DNA of 64,000 nucleotides from Desulfobacterales bacterium (GTDB lineage: Bacteria > Desulfobacterota > Desulfobacteria > Desulfobacterales > JAHEIW01): the NCBI GenBank assembly GCA_020348305.1, contig CP070746.1, forward strand, positions 622,815 to 686,814, written 5' to 3'. Every line of letters starts with the position of its first letter. The first letter of the stretch is position 1. This document shows, piece by piece, positions 42,639-52,283 of this stretch. The position numbers and the translations under genes are program-made. The notes beneath the pieces were generated by a model. It saw only the letters and a program-made list of their open reading frames with translations. It searched no databases and had not been told where the DNA came from.

Positions 42639-44882
42639 ATGTCACAGCTAAGGATTGAGGATTTGAACCGAATTAAGGCGGAGGTTCTGCATTCGTGGCA
42701 GTTGGATAAGCGCCGGCAGAGAGTGCGCATCACCGTGCACATGGGGACCTGTGGAATTTCATCCGGCGCAGATAAGGTTCTAAATGTCCTGCAAGCGGAA
42801 ATCGAGGCGTGCAGAAGAAAAGATATTGCCTTCACCACCTCCGGCTGTGCCGGCATCTGCAACCGGGAACCGTTGGTCACGATCGAAATTGCCGGGCAAG
42901 AGCCCGTCAAATATTGTGAAGTAGACGGCGAGAAGGCCCGGCGGATTTTTGAGCAGCATGTGATCGGCGGTCAGCCGGTTGCAGAATGGGTGTTTGCCAG
43001 AGGCTGGGAGCAAACTGAAAAGGATTTTGAAGGACCGTCATCGCCGATTGCCGATGTCAGCCGCCATGTGCGCGATATCCCCTTTTTCGGCTTGCAGAAG
43101 CCTTGGGTGATGCGAAACCGGGGGCTCATTCAGGCCGATAAAATCGAAGAATACATTGCCCGCGACGGGTACGCCGCTGCTGCCAAAGCGCTTTTTCAGA
43201 TGACCCCCGACGACATTATTGGTGAAGTCAAGACGTCGGGAATCCGCGGCCGCGGCGGGGCCGGTTTTCCGACCGGTCTGAAATGGGAGTTTGCCGCGCG
43301 ATCCGCCGGCGATGTTAAGTATGTGCTGTGCAATGCCGATGAGGGCGATCCGGGAGCCTTTATGGATCGCTGTGTGTTGGAATCCGATCCGCACGCCGTC
43401 CTGGAAGGAATGATCATTGCCGCAAGGGCCATCGGCTCCCACCAGGGGTATATTTATTGCCGCGCTGAATATCCGTTGGCGGTTCGCACCTTAAACACGG
43501 CCATTGACCAGGCCCGCAAGATGGGACTGCTGGGTCAAGATATTCTGGGATCGGGGTTCGGCTTCGATGTCGAAGTATACCGCGGTGCGGGTGCTTTCGT
43601 TTGCGGGGAAGAAACGGCGCTGATGACCTCGATCGAAGGCAAACGAGGCACGCCTCGACCGCGACCCCCGTTTCCGGCGGTTCAAGGACTCTGGAAGAAG
43701 CCGACGATTTTGAACAATGTGGAGACGCTGGCCAATATTGCCCAGATCATTTTAAACGGTGGTCAATGGTATGCCGGTGTCGGGACCCTGCGCAGCAAAG
43801 GCACCAAGGTTTTTGCGATTACCGGAGATGTGAACAACGTCGGTCTGGTCGAAGTACCCATGGGCATCCCGTTGCAACAGATCATTTATGACATTGGCGG
43901 AGGAATTTCCGAGGGCAGACAATTTAAGGCGGTTCAGCTGGGAGGTCCGTCAGGCGGCTGTGTTCCCGCTCAACACCTGGACGTGCCGGTTGATTATGAA
44001 TCCATTACTCAGCTGGGGGCGATCGTGGGCTCGGGCGGCATGATCGTGATGGACGAGGACAAGTGTATGGTAGACGTGGCAAGATTTTTTATGGACTTTT
44101 GCACGGATGAATCTTGCGGGAAGTGCGCCCCCTGCCGCGCCGGAACCACCAAGATGCTCAAAATTTTAAACCGCGCCTGCGAGGGTAATGGAAAGGCGGA
44201 CGACATTCAAACCCTCGAAAAATGGGCGACTATTATTCAGGATACGGCGTTATGCGGCCTGGGGCAAACCGCACCGAACCCGGTGCTTTCCACCCTGCGC
44301 TATTTCCGCCACGAGTATGAATCCCATATCCTCGCCAAGCGCTGCCCCACCGGGGTATGTCGCCCCCTGGTTATTTATCATGCCCTCGAGGATCAATGTC
44401 TGCCGTGCCTCCAGACCGTGGCCGGCTATGATGCCGGCGGCTATGAAGTGCTGAAGAGCTTTTTGCCCGAACTGGTTCCCGAGCGTCTTATGACCAAAAT
44501 AGAGAATTCAGGCTGTGCTGTGGATTTGGCGCGCTTTTCGATGATGGCCCCGATCCAGAACAATTCCTGCACGAAATGTGTCACCTGCCGCCTGGGTGGC
44601 GCCCAGGTGATGGGCATCCTGGAAGACATCGCCAGCGGGCGGGGCAAACCGCAAATGCTCGATATGCTCACCGAACTGACAGACACGATGCGGGTTGCAT
44701 CCGAATGCCCGGTGGGCAAGACGGCGGGAGATATCGTTCTTTTGATGTTGGAGCACTTCGGCGATCAATTTGAAACCCATATCCGTGACGGCGCCTGCCC
44801 CGGCGGTATTTGCCGCGTCGAGCCCGTCTATCACACCATCTGCCCGCTGAGGGCACCAGAAACGGATGAGAGGAGGAGGTAA
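42639..44882 (+). CDS. hoxF: NuoF/HoxF NAD(H)-FMN diaphorase subunit with duplicated 4Fe-4S domain
   Basis: 747 residues, far longer than a typical NuoF (430-600). Order: a 2Fe-2S thioredoxin-like N-terminus (HMGTCGISSGAD, TTSGCAGIC), the NADH/FMN core (RGRGGAGFPTGLKWEFA near residue 203, CNADEGDPGAFMDRC), an SLBB part, and the first 4Fe-4S domain (ESCGKCAPCRAGTTKML near 491). The extra C-terminal section repeats that domain: NSCTKCVTCRLGGAQVM near 641, ending GACPGGICR. The repeat suggests one more cluster as an exit point to a second partner. Stop at 44880, five bases before FdhA. Confidence 0.92.
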   Translation: MSQLRIEDLNRIKAEVLHSWQLDKRRQRVRITVHMGTCGISSGADKVLNVLQAEIEACRRKDIAFTTSGCAGICNREPLVTIEIAGQEPVKYCEVDGEKARRIFEQHVIGGQPVAEWVFARGWEQTEKDFEGPSSPIADVSRHVRDIPFFGLQKPWVMRNRGLIQADKIEEYIARDGYAAAAKALFQMTPDDIIGEVKTSGIRGRGGAGFPTGLKWEFAARSAGDVKYVLCNADEGDPGAFMDRCVLESDPHAVLEGMIIAARAIGSHQGYIYCRAEYPLAVRTLNTAIDQARKMGLLGQDILGSGFGFDVEVYRGAGAFVCGEETALMTSIEGKRGTPRPRPPFPAVQGLWKKPTILNNVETLANIAQIILNGGQWYAGVGTLRSKGTKVFAITGDVNNVGLVEVPMGIPLQQIIYDIGGGISEGRQFKAVQLGGPSGGCVPAQHLDVPVDYESITQLGAIVGSGGMIVMDEDKCMVDVARFFMDFCTDESCGKCAPCRAGTTKMLKILNRACEGNGKADDIQTLEKWATIIQDTALCGLGQTAPNPVLSTLRYFRHEYESHILAKRCPTGVCRPLVIYHALEDQCLPCLQTVAGYDAGGYEVLKSFLPELVPERLMTKIENSGCAVDLARFSMMAPIQNNSCTKCVTCRLGGAQVMGILEDIASGRGKPQMLDMLTELTDTMRVASECPVGKTAGDIVLLMLEHFGDQFETHIRDGACPGGICRVEPVYHTICPLRAPETDERRR

Positions 44883-44887
44883 CCAGA

Positions 44888-47617
44888 ATGGCTCGCATTA
44901 AAATGGTCATCGACGGAATTGAGATAGAAGCAAGAGAAGAGGCCACCGTTTTGGAAGCGGCCCGGGAAGCGGGTATCTATATCCCGAATCTTTGCGCCGA
45001 CCCCGACCTGGAACCTTTTGGGGCCTGCCGGCTTTGTCTGGTTGAGGTCGATGGCGAGGATGGCTTGCCTACCGCCTGCACGTTGCCGGTGGCAGCGGGT
45101 ATGGTGGTGCGCACGGAGACAGACCGGATCAACGCGATTCGCCGGCGGATTATCCAACTGCTCATGTCCGATCATCCGTCCGATTGTTTGCTGTGCCCCA
45201 AAAATCAGCGCTGTGAATTGCAGAAGGTCGCGGCTTATCTCGGTGTTGGAGATCAGCCTTACCGCCGGCTGGAAAGAGCATCTGTCATCGATTCCAGCAA
45301 TCCTTTCTTTGTTCGTGATTCCAGCCTGTGCATCCTTTGCGGCAAATGTGTGCGGGTTTGTGCCGAGGTGCAAGGTCGGCGTGCCTTGGAGATTCAACAT
45401 GAAGGCCGGTTCTCGAAAATCATCCCGACGGGAGGCGACAAACCGATTGCCGATTCTATTTGCGAATCCTGCGGTCAATGTGTGGTCAAATGCCCGACCG
45501 GGGCGATCGTTCCCAAAAAGTTCGACTTTCCATCCAAAGCGGTCAAGAGCATATGCCCATACTGTGGTGTGGGCTGCGGCATCGTGCTTGAGGTACGGGG
45601 AGACAACCTCATCGGCGCCCGGGGTGATGCGGATAACCGGGTCAATAATGGCAGCCTGTGCGTGAAAGGGCGATTTGGGCTCGATTATGTTAACCATGCT
45701 CAACGGCTGACGACACCCTTGATCCGCCGAGACGGGAAACTGGAGCCGGCAACCTGGGACGAGGCCCTGGATCTGGTGACCGGCAAGTTCGCCCGGTACC
45801 GGGGAAAGGAAATCGGCGTGCTGGCCTCGGCCAAATGTAGCAATGAAGAAAATTATCTTATTCAGAAATTTGGGCGGGCTGTTCTGGGTACCCAGCATAT
45901 CGACCACTGCGCGCGATTGTGCCACGCCTCCACGGTTGCGGGGCTGGGTCTGAGTTTTGGTAGCGGGGCCATGACCAACTCGATTGAAGAAATCAGGGGT
46001 GCCGACTGTATTCTGGCCATTGGAACCGACACCACCGCCACCCATCCGGTGATCGGGCTGGAGGTCAGACGGGCGGTGAGGGAAGGAACCCAACTGATTG
46101 TAGCCAATCCAAGAGAGATTGACCTGTGCGGCATCGCTCAGACTTGGATTCGGCACCGTCCCGGCAGTGATGTGGCGCTATTGATGGGCATGATGCGGGT
46201 GATTGTCGACGAAGGTCTGGCGGATACGGCCTTTATCAAGAGACGGTGTGAAAATTTCGAAGCCTTCAAGCGCTCTCTGAAATTCTTTGATTTGGATTTC
46301 GTAGAGCGCACCACCGGCGTGCCGCGGTCTATGCTCAGCGAGGCCGCCCGGCTATATGCTACCCGCAAACCCGGGTCTATTCTTTATGCTATGGGCATCA
46401 CTCAGCACAGTCACGGTACCGACAATGTTCTGGCGATCGCAAATTTGGCAATGCTGACCGGCAACGTCGGCAAACCCTCGAGCGGCGTAAATGCCTTGAG
46501 AGGTCAAAACAACGTTCAGGGCGCCTGCGACATGGGGGCCTTGCCCAACGTTTATCCGGGGTACCAGCGAGTGGATGATCCCAAGATCAGAAAAAAATTC
46601 GAGCAGGCCTGGAATCGGTCCTTGCCCGCCCGACCGGGCTTGACGCTTACCGAAATTTTTCAAGCCGCTGCCGAGAAAGAAATCAAAGCGCTTTACCTGG
46701 TCGGCGAGAACCCGATGCTCAGTGATCCGGATATCCACCATGTCGCCGAAGCCCTCCGGCAGCTGGAGTTTTTCGTGGTCCAGGATATTTTTCTCACCGA
46801 AACGGCGCGATTGGCCCATGTGGTGCTGCCCTCGGTGACTTTTGCGGAAAAGGAGGGCACCTTTACCAACACCGAGCGCCGGGTGCAGCGGATTCACCAG
46901 GCAATCGAGCCTGTCGGTGACGCCCGGCCGGACTGGTGGATTACCTGCCAGATCGCCCGACGAATGAACGGCCGCGGTTTTGATTTTGATCATCCCCGCC
47001 AGATCATGGCCGAGATTGCCAAACTGACACCCAGCTACGGGGGTATTACCTATGCCCGTCTGGAAAAAGGTGGATTACAGTGGCCATGTCCGACCAAAAA
47101 TCATCCGGGAACGCCGATCCTGCACACCCAACAATTTGCGCGGGGCAAAGGCAAGTTCATTCCCCTGACCTATCAAGCACCGGCCGAGCTGCCGGATGAG
47201 GAATATCCGTTGATTCTGACGACCGCACGCAATCTTTACCAATATCACACCGGCACCATGAGCCGCAAGGTGCAAGGAATCAATGTGCTTCACGGTGAAG
47301 AACGGGTGGAGGTCAATCCCCAGGACGCCAAAGCCCACGGCATTCAAGATGGTGAGATGATCCGCCTGGTTTCCCGCCGCGGCGATTTGGCGGTCAAGGC
47401 AAAGGTGACGCCGGTCTCACCGCCCGGGGTTGTCTCCATGAGTTTTCATTTCAGCGAAACGCCGGCAAATGTTTTGACCAATTCGGCCCTCGACCCGGTG
47501 GCCAAAATACCGGAGCTGAAATTTTGTGCGGTCAGAAAGGAAGTGCTTGTTGCGGGCCAAAAAAAGAAGAAAGGCGTCCGAGGCGCCGCCCGCAAAAAAC
47601 AGACGGTGGCAAAATGA
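44888..47617 (+). CDS. fdhA: Formate dehydrogenase alpha subunit, Cys type
   Basis: 909 residues. N-terminal 2Fe-2S domain (GACRLCLVEVDGEDGLPTAC), NuoG-type His-Cys cluster region (DCLLCPKNQRCELQ), two 4Fe-4S motifs (CILCGKCVRVC, CESCGQCVVKCP), then the molybdopterin enzyme (about 220-890) with CPYCGVGCG and GSLCVKGRFG. The metal-ligand position reads HCARLCHASTVAG, with Cys near residue 345 where many enzymes have selenocysteine. QHSHGTDNVLAIANLAMLTG and GQNNVQGACDMG are typical FdhA stretches. It oxidises formate (or reduces CO2) and passes electrons to HoxF and the hydrogenase. AGGAGGAGG precedes the start. Confidence 0.92.
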   Translation: MARIKMVIDGIEIEAREEATVLEAAREAGIYIPNLCADPDLEPFGACRLCLVEVDGEDGLPTACTLPVAAGMVVRTETDRINAIRRRIIQLLMSDHPSDCLLCPKNQRCELQKVAAYLGVGDQPYRRLERASVIDSSNPFFVRDSSLCILCGKCVRVCAEVQGRRALEIQHEGRFSKIIPTGGDKPIADSICESCGQCVVKCPTGAIVPKKFDFPSKAVKSICPYCGVGCGIVLEVRGDNLIGARGDADNRVNNGSLCVKGRFGLDYVNHAQRLTTPLIRRDGKLEPATWDEALDLVTGKFARYRGKEIGVLASAKCSNEENYLIQKFGRAVLGTQHIDHCARLCHASTVAGLGLSFGSGAMTNSIEEIRGADCILAIGTDTTATHPVIGLEVRRAVREGTQLIVANPREIDLCGIAQTWIRHRPGSDVALLMGMMRVIVDEGLADTAFIKRRCENFEAFKRSLKFFDLDFVERTTGVPRSMLSEAARLYATRKPGSILYAMGITQHSHGTDNVLAIANLAMLTGNVGKPSSGVNALRGQNNVQGACDMGALPNVYPGYQRVDDPKIRKKFEQAWNRSLPARPGLTLTEIFQAAAEKEIKALYLVGENPMLSDPDIHHVAEALRQLEFFVVQDIFLTETARLAHVVLPSVTFAEKEGTFTNTERRVQRIHQAIEPVGDARPDWWITCQIARRMNGRGFDFDHPRQIMAEIAKLTPSYGGITYARLEKGGLQWPCPTKNHPGTPILHTQQFARGKGKFIPLTYQAPAELPDEEYPLILTTARNLYQYHTGTMSRKVQGINVLHGEERVEVNPQDAKAHGIQDGEMIRLVSRRGDLAVKAKVTPVSPPGVVSMSFHFSETPANVLTNSALDPVAKIPELKFCAVRKEVLVAGQKKKKGVRGAARKKQTVAK

Positions 47618-47654
47618 TGCTATCCGAACACCAACCATGCGATGAGGAAATCCG

Positions 47655-49739
47655 ATGGAACCGAAATCAAAAATCAGGCTGACGATCGATGGAAATGAGG
47701 TCACGGCCGACGAGGGCATGACCATATTGGAAGTAGCGCAACAGGCCGGAATCCATATTCCGACGCTTTGCCATCAGCCGGCGCTTTCCAACTGGGGAGG
47801 ATGCCGGATGTGCGTGGTGGCGGTGCAAGGGCTTCCCCGGCTGGTTGCCAGCTGTGTCATGCCGGTTCGCGAGGGGATGGCGGTGGTTACCACCAACGAG
47901 CGAATCATCAAGAGCCGACGAACGGTTTTGGAATTTATTTTCGCCGAAAGAAATCACAACTGTATGTTTTGCCCCAAAAGCGGTGATTGTGAACTGCAAC
48001 AGCTGGCTTACGATCTGCAAATGGATCATATGACGGTGCCCCAGTCGTTTATCCCGTTTTCGGTGGATGTGACCAACGATTACATGGGGATCGATCACAA
48101 TCGATGCATTCTTTGCGGAAGATGCGTGCGGGCATGCGCGGAACTGGCGGGAAACCATGTGCTGGCCTTTCAAAATCGGGGCCCCCGCAGCCTGGTCGGC
48201 TTCGATTTGAATGAAACCCTGAAGAGCTCCACCTGTTATGGTTGCGGAGTCTGTCTGCAGGTATGTCCGACCGGGGCCATCTTCAGTCGCCAGCACACGC
48301 ATTACGCCGTCAAGGGACACGCCAAGGCCTGGCATGCAATCGACTCGCATTGCCCGCTGTGCGGACTGTTATGCCCGACGACGATGGTCGTCACAGACAA
48401 CACCCTGCTGAAAGTTGAAGGCCGCCTGATGGCGGCCGGCAACCGGCCGGATCGCGGCCAACTTTGCGCCAGGGGACGTTTTGAAGTTCTCAACGACGCC
48501 GGCGAACGCCTGCGACATCCTCTGGTCCGAACCGCAAACGGCCGATGGACCGAAGCGAGCTGGGAAAATGCCCTGGACCGCGTGGCCGAAAAAATGAATG
48601 TCCTGCGGGATACACTCGGCGGCCAGGTCCTGTTCGGAATTGCCTCCTGCGAGGTATCCAATGAAGTTTTGATTTCATTCCGGGATCTTTTGGTCAAAGG
48701 CTGGTCGGCCGGCACCATCGATACATTTGACGGCAGCCATTATCGAACGGTTTTAGCAGCAAGCCGGGATCTCGGTCATCCGCTCAAGGAAGCTTCCTGG
48801 AAACAACTTCCCGAATCGGATTTTGTCATTGTCTGCGGCACGGACCTGTCGGAGCGCCAGCCGCTGCTGATGTCCCTGCTGCGCCGCAATGTTCTTGAAA
48901 CCGGTACCCGCGTGGCCGTTATCGGCCCGGCCGATATTATGGCATCATTTCGATCGTTTTATTTTGCCACCGGCGATGATGATCTTCCAGCGTGGGTCGA
49001 TATCCTCTGGAACATGGCGGCTCAGGCATCGGAGGGTGCGCTGAACGCGGGGGTGAAGCCCAAAAGAACCGGGCTGCCGGAAAGAAAACGGTATCTCAGG
49101 GATCTTCAAAAAGAGGTCGGGATGCAGGCCCAGACACGCAAAGCCCTGGCCGCTATGGTCAGCCAATATCTGGCCTCGAAACAGCCCCTGCTGATTGCCG
49201 GCGAGGCCCTGTCAAGTGCGCAACAACCATCCGCCTTGAACAATCTGGCCAAACTGGCCCGCTTAAAGGATCTGGATTCCGGCGGCCGGCTGATGATTTT
49301 AAAACGCGATGGTAACAGCGCCGGCGCCTGGAAACTGGGCATCGCCGCGGAAAACAAACCCGGCCCTAAAAAACGGCTGAAAGCCGGGCTGATGCTGTTG
49401 GACGGGGAATCGGCGGCCGATATCGCGGCCTGGACCGGACGTTCCTCCCCCGAGTTTTTAGCCGTCATCAGCCCTTATCTGCATACGAACTTGCTTGACA
49501 AAGCCCAGGTTCTCGTTCCCAGGCCTTGCTGGCTGGAGGAAGAGGGAACCTACACGGCTTCAGACGGCAATGAGACGGCGCATGTACAAAAAGTATTGGC
49601 GGCGCCCGGAGACATTCGCAACACATGGCAGACATTGCTGGCCCTGGCGGAGCGGACCGGCGGTGCCGCCGCATTGAAAACCCTGGAGCAGCTAACCCAA
49701 AAGGCGGCGGCCGAATTGAATCTGGGCATTGAGACATAG
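47655..49739 (+). CDS. NuoG/HoxU-like electron-transfer subunit with degenerate molybdopterin domain
   Basis: 694 residues. The first 240 match HoxU/NuoG: GGCRMCVVAVQG with the 2Fe-2S ligands, CMFCPKSGDCELQ, CILCGRCVRAC and CYGCGVCLQVCP. Beyond, a molybdopterin-type part keeps one cluster motif (HCPLCGLLCPTTM, QLCARGRF) and the overall fold (PRPCWLEEEGTYTASDG), but it lacks recognisable cofactor motifs, as in NuoG. It should be a wiring subunit that links the formate dehydrogenase, the diaphorase and HoxY. Classical HoxU ends at about 240 residues, so the longer form is closer to complex I. Confidence 0.86.
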   Translation: MEPKSKIRLTIDGNEVTADEGMTILEVAQQAGIHIPTLCHQPALSNWGGCRMCVVAVQGLPRLVASCVMPVREGMAVVTTNERIIKSRRTVLEFIFAERNHNCMFCPKSGDCELQQLAYDLQMDHMTVPQSFIPFSVDVTNDYMGIDHNRCILCGRCVRACAELAGNHVLAFQNRGPRSLVGFDLNETLKSSTCYGCGVCLQVCPTGAIFSRQHTHYAVKGHAKAWHAIDSHCPLCGLLCPTTMVVTDNTLLKVEGRLMAAGNRPDRGQLCARGRFEVLNDAGERLRHPLVRTANGRWTEASWENALDRVAEKMNVLRDTLGGQVLFGIASCEVSNEVLISFRDLLVKGWSAGTIDTFDGSHYRTVLAASRDLGHPLKEASWKQLPESDFVIVCGTDLSERQPLLMSLLRRNVLETGTRVAVIGPADIMASFRSFYFATGDDDLPAWVDILWNMAAQASEGALNAGVKPKRTGLPERKRYLRDLQKEVGMQAQTRKALAAMVSQYLASKQPLLIAGEALSSAQQPSALNNLAKLARLKDLDSGGRLMILKRDGNSAGAWKLGIAAENKPGPKKRLKAGLMLLDGESAADIAAWTGRSSPEFLAVISPYLHTNLLDKAQVLVPRPCWLEEEGTYTASDGNETAHVQKVLAAPGDIRNTWQTLLALAERTGGAAALKTLEQLTQKAAAELNLGIET

Positions 49740-49772
49740 GATATCATTATCGGATCAAGGGGAGGATCACCC

Positions 49773-50315
49773 ATGACTAAACCGAAAATCGCAACGGTAT
49801 GGTTTGAAGCCTGTTCAGGATGTCATATGTCATTTCTGGATCTGGATGAGACCCTGGTGGATATACTATCCAAGGTCCAGTTGACGGTTTCACCCATTAC
49901 CGACTTCAAGGACTATGACTTTCCTGAAGTTGATGTCGGCATCGTGGAAGGCGGTATCGGCAACACCGAGCATAAGGAAATTGCCGAAAAACTCAGAAAG
50001 CACTGCCGCATTTTAGTGGCCTGGGGGGACTGTGCCGTGTTCGGCGGAATCAATACGCTGCGCAACGGGATCCCCAAAGAGGAGGTGCTCCGGTATGGTT
50101 TTATCGAAACCGAAAGCACGATCAACGGCGTGATGCCGATCCACAAGGAGCTGCCGGCACTGCTGGATAAAGTTTTACCGCTTCACGAGGTGGTGCCGGT
50201 AGATGTGTACCTGCCCGGTTGTCCGCCTTCGCCGGAAGTTATTGCCTACGGCTTGACCGAAATTCTGGAAGGACGCATTCCGGTTCTTCCGGCCGACATG
50301 ATCCATTTTGATTGA
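49773..50315 (+). CDS. hoxY: [NiFe] hydrogenase small subunit, HoxY type
   Basis: 180 residues. Ligands of the proximal 4Fe-4S cluster are WFEACSGCHMSFLD, then VAWGDCAVFGGI and VYLPGCPPSPEV. Its shortness and lack of a Tat signal show a cytoplasmic group 3 enzyme. It starts after GGGGAGG and ends 12 bases before HoxH, its partner. Confidence 0.94.
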   Translation: MTKPKIATVWFEACSGCHMSFLDLDETLVDILSKVQLTVSPITDFKDYDFPEVDVGIVEGGIGNTEHKEIAEKLRKHCRILVAWGDCAVFGGINTLRNGIPKEEVLRYGFIETESTINGVMPIHKELPALLDKVLPLHEVVPVDVYLPGCPPSPEVIAYGLTEILEGRIPVLPADMIHFD

Positions 50316-50327
50316 GGAGATGCAGCG

Positions 50328-51758
50328 ATGACCACCACCCAAAAAATTACATTGAATCCCATAAGTCGCTTGGAAGGCCATGGAAAAGTTACCATCCACC
50401 TGGATGCGGCGGGTGAAGTTCAGGAGGCCCGATTTCACATTACCCAGTTTCGGGGATACGAGCGCTTTTGTTACGGACGCCCGTTTGAAGAAATGCCGAT
50501 CATCACCCAGCGAATTTGCGGCATCTGCCCGGTCAGCCACCAGCTGGCTTCGGCCAAAGCCTGCGATGCGATTTTAGGCGTGGAGATTCCGCCCGCCGCA
50601 AAAGCGCTGCGGGTATTGGAACACATGGGACAGTACATCCAATCGCATGCCCTGCACTTCTTTTATCTGGCCAGTCCCGACTTGTTGCTCGGATGGGATG
50701 CCGATCCGGCGGAACGCAATGTGGTGGGCGTTATCGGCAAGTACCCGGAGCTGGCCATGAAGGGAATCCGGATGCGAAAGCTCGGCCAGGAGATCATCCG
50801 CGCGCTGGGCGGCAAGAAAATTCACCCGGCCTTTGCGGTCGCGGGCGGCGTCACCAATTCGCTATCCGAAACCGATCGCGCCAGCCTGCTGGCGGGTTTT
50901 CCGGACGCTTACACGACATGCCACGCCGGCATCGAATTGATCAGAGGCTGGCTGCAGGATCATTGGGAGGAAGTGAAGCGCTTTGCCAATTTCTCATCCC
51001 ATTATGCCGGGCTGGTCGATTCAAACGGATGCCCCGATATGTATGACGGGAAGCTTCGCATAACCCGCCACGACCATCAGATTATCGAGGAATTCGATCC
51101 CGCCGACTATCTAACCTTCATCGCTGAGCACGTGGAGCCCTGGTCTTACCTGAAATTCCCGTTCTTCAAGCCCGAGGGATATCCCGAGGGGTGTTATCGG
51201 GTCGGGCCGCTGGCCAGGCTGAACATCGCCGACGCCATGAGCACCCCTCAGGCCGACGAGGAATTACAGCATTTCCGCAAGTTATCTGAAAACGGTTTGA
51301 ACGGTTGCACCCTGCTGTACCATTATGCGCGGTTGATTGAGGCGCTGAACTGCCTGGAAAGGGCAGAGCAACTCTTAAGCGATGATCGCATTTGCAGCCG
51401 TGATGTTCGCTACACCGGGCAGCCGGTCAATGAAGAAGGCGTCGGCGTTGTGGAAGCTCCCCGGGGTACCCTGATTCACCATTACCAGGTGGACGACTAC
51501 GGTGCGATCCGCAAAGTCAATCTGATCGTGGCGACGGGTCATAACAATATTGCCATGAATCGCTCGGTTCAGCTTGTAGCCCAGGAATACATCCACAACG
51601 GGCAGGTGCAAGAAGGCCTTTTAAATCGCGTGGAAGGGGCCATCCGCTGTTACGATCCATGCCTGTCCTGTTCAACCCATGCCTTCGGCCAGATGCTGCT
51701 CAGCATTCAAATTTATGGGGCGGACGGCGAACTTCTGGCTGAGATCCGACGGGAGTAA
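50328..51758 (+). CDS. hoxH: [NiFe] hydrogenase large subunit, HoxH type
   Basis: 476 residues. The N-terminal active-site motif is RICGICPVSH (C64 and C67) and the C-terminal one is DPCLSCSTHAFG (C445 and C448, His 451). About 25 residues follow the His and would be removed on maturation. The start NPISRLEGHGKVTIHLD is typical of group 3 enzymes. It splits or forms H2 in the cytoplasm. With HoxE, HoxF and FdhA it predicts a soluble complex that connects formate, NAD(P) and H2. Confidence 0.95.
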   Translation: MTTTQKITLNPISRLEGHGKVTIHLDAAGEVQEARFHITQFRGYERFCYGRPFEEMPIITQRICGICPVSHQLASAKACDAILGVEIPPAAKALRVLEHMGQYIQSHALHFFYLASPDLLLGWDADPAERNVVGVIGKYPELAMKGIRMRKLGQEIIRALGGKKIHPAFAVAGGVTNSLSETDRASLLAGFPDAYTTCHAGIELIRGWLQDHWEEVKRFANFSSHYAGLVDSNGCPDMYDGKLRITRHDHQIIEEFDPADYLTFIAEHVEPWSYLKFPFFKPEGYPEGCYRVGPLARLNIADAMSTPQADEELQHFRKLSENGLNGCTLLYHYARLIEALNCLERAEQLLSDDRICSRDVRYTGQPVNEEGVGVVEAPRGTLIHHYQVDDYGAIRKVNLIVATGHNNIAMNRSVQLVAQEYIHNGQVQEGLLNRVEGAIRCYDPCLSCSTHAFGQMLLSIQIYGADGELLAEIRRE

Positions 51759-51761
51759 TGT

Positions 51762-52265
51762 GTGTCGGTGCCGATTGATCCATCATGGGACCTTTACATC
51801 GTTGGCTTCGGCAATCCGCAACGCCGGGACGACGGGATCGGATCTTACATCGTCCGTCAGCTGAAGTCCGCCCTGACTGCGTATGACAAAATCGGGTTTC
51901 TTAGCGTCCGCCATCCCGAACCCTCGATAGTTGACGAGTTACACGGCGCGGAACAAATTTTATTCGTCGATGCGACCATCGAGGTGCTGACCAACGGCTG
52001 GCAATTGCATCGGATTCAGCCCGAACTGGAAATGCTGCCATACACGACCCACCACTTTACGCCGATGGTTATTTTAGGTATGATCAAGATGATTTACGGG
52101 CAATCCCCTCCGACATGGGTGCTTACGGTAGAGGGCTGTGATTTCGGATTCGGCCGCAGGCTGACATCTACGGCCAAAAAACGAGCAAGGTCGGCGATTT
52201 CAGCAACTATCGGATTTGTAAGGGCAAATCTACAAACCCCGCTGATTTGGGGACAAACTTTTTGA
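51762..52265 (+). CDS. Hydrogenase maturation endopeptidase
   Basis: 167 residues from GTG 51762, four bases after the HoxH stop. LYIVGFGNPQRRDDGIGSYI is the G-x-GN ... DDG-x-G nickel-binding signature, and Asp and His residues needed for nickel recognition follow (FVDATIE, THHFTPM). It removes the C-terminal tail of HoxH after nickel insertion. No other maturation genes (hypABCDEF) are in the window. Confidence 0.88.
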   Translation: MSVPIDPSWDLYIVGFGNPQRRDDGIGSYIVRQLKSALTAYDKIGFLSVRHPEPSIVDELHGAEQILFVDATIEVLTNGWQLHRIQPELEMLPYTTHHFTPMVILGMIKMIYGQSPPTWVLTVEGCDFGFGRRLTSTAKKRARSAISATIGFVRANLQTPLIWGQTF

Positions 52266-52283
52266 GAGGCACAGGAGTTTAAA

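Noticed and set aside
44888-47617. Possible selenocysteine formate dehydrogenase.
   Set aside because: The codon at the ligand position is TGC and the frame is continuous without TGA.
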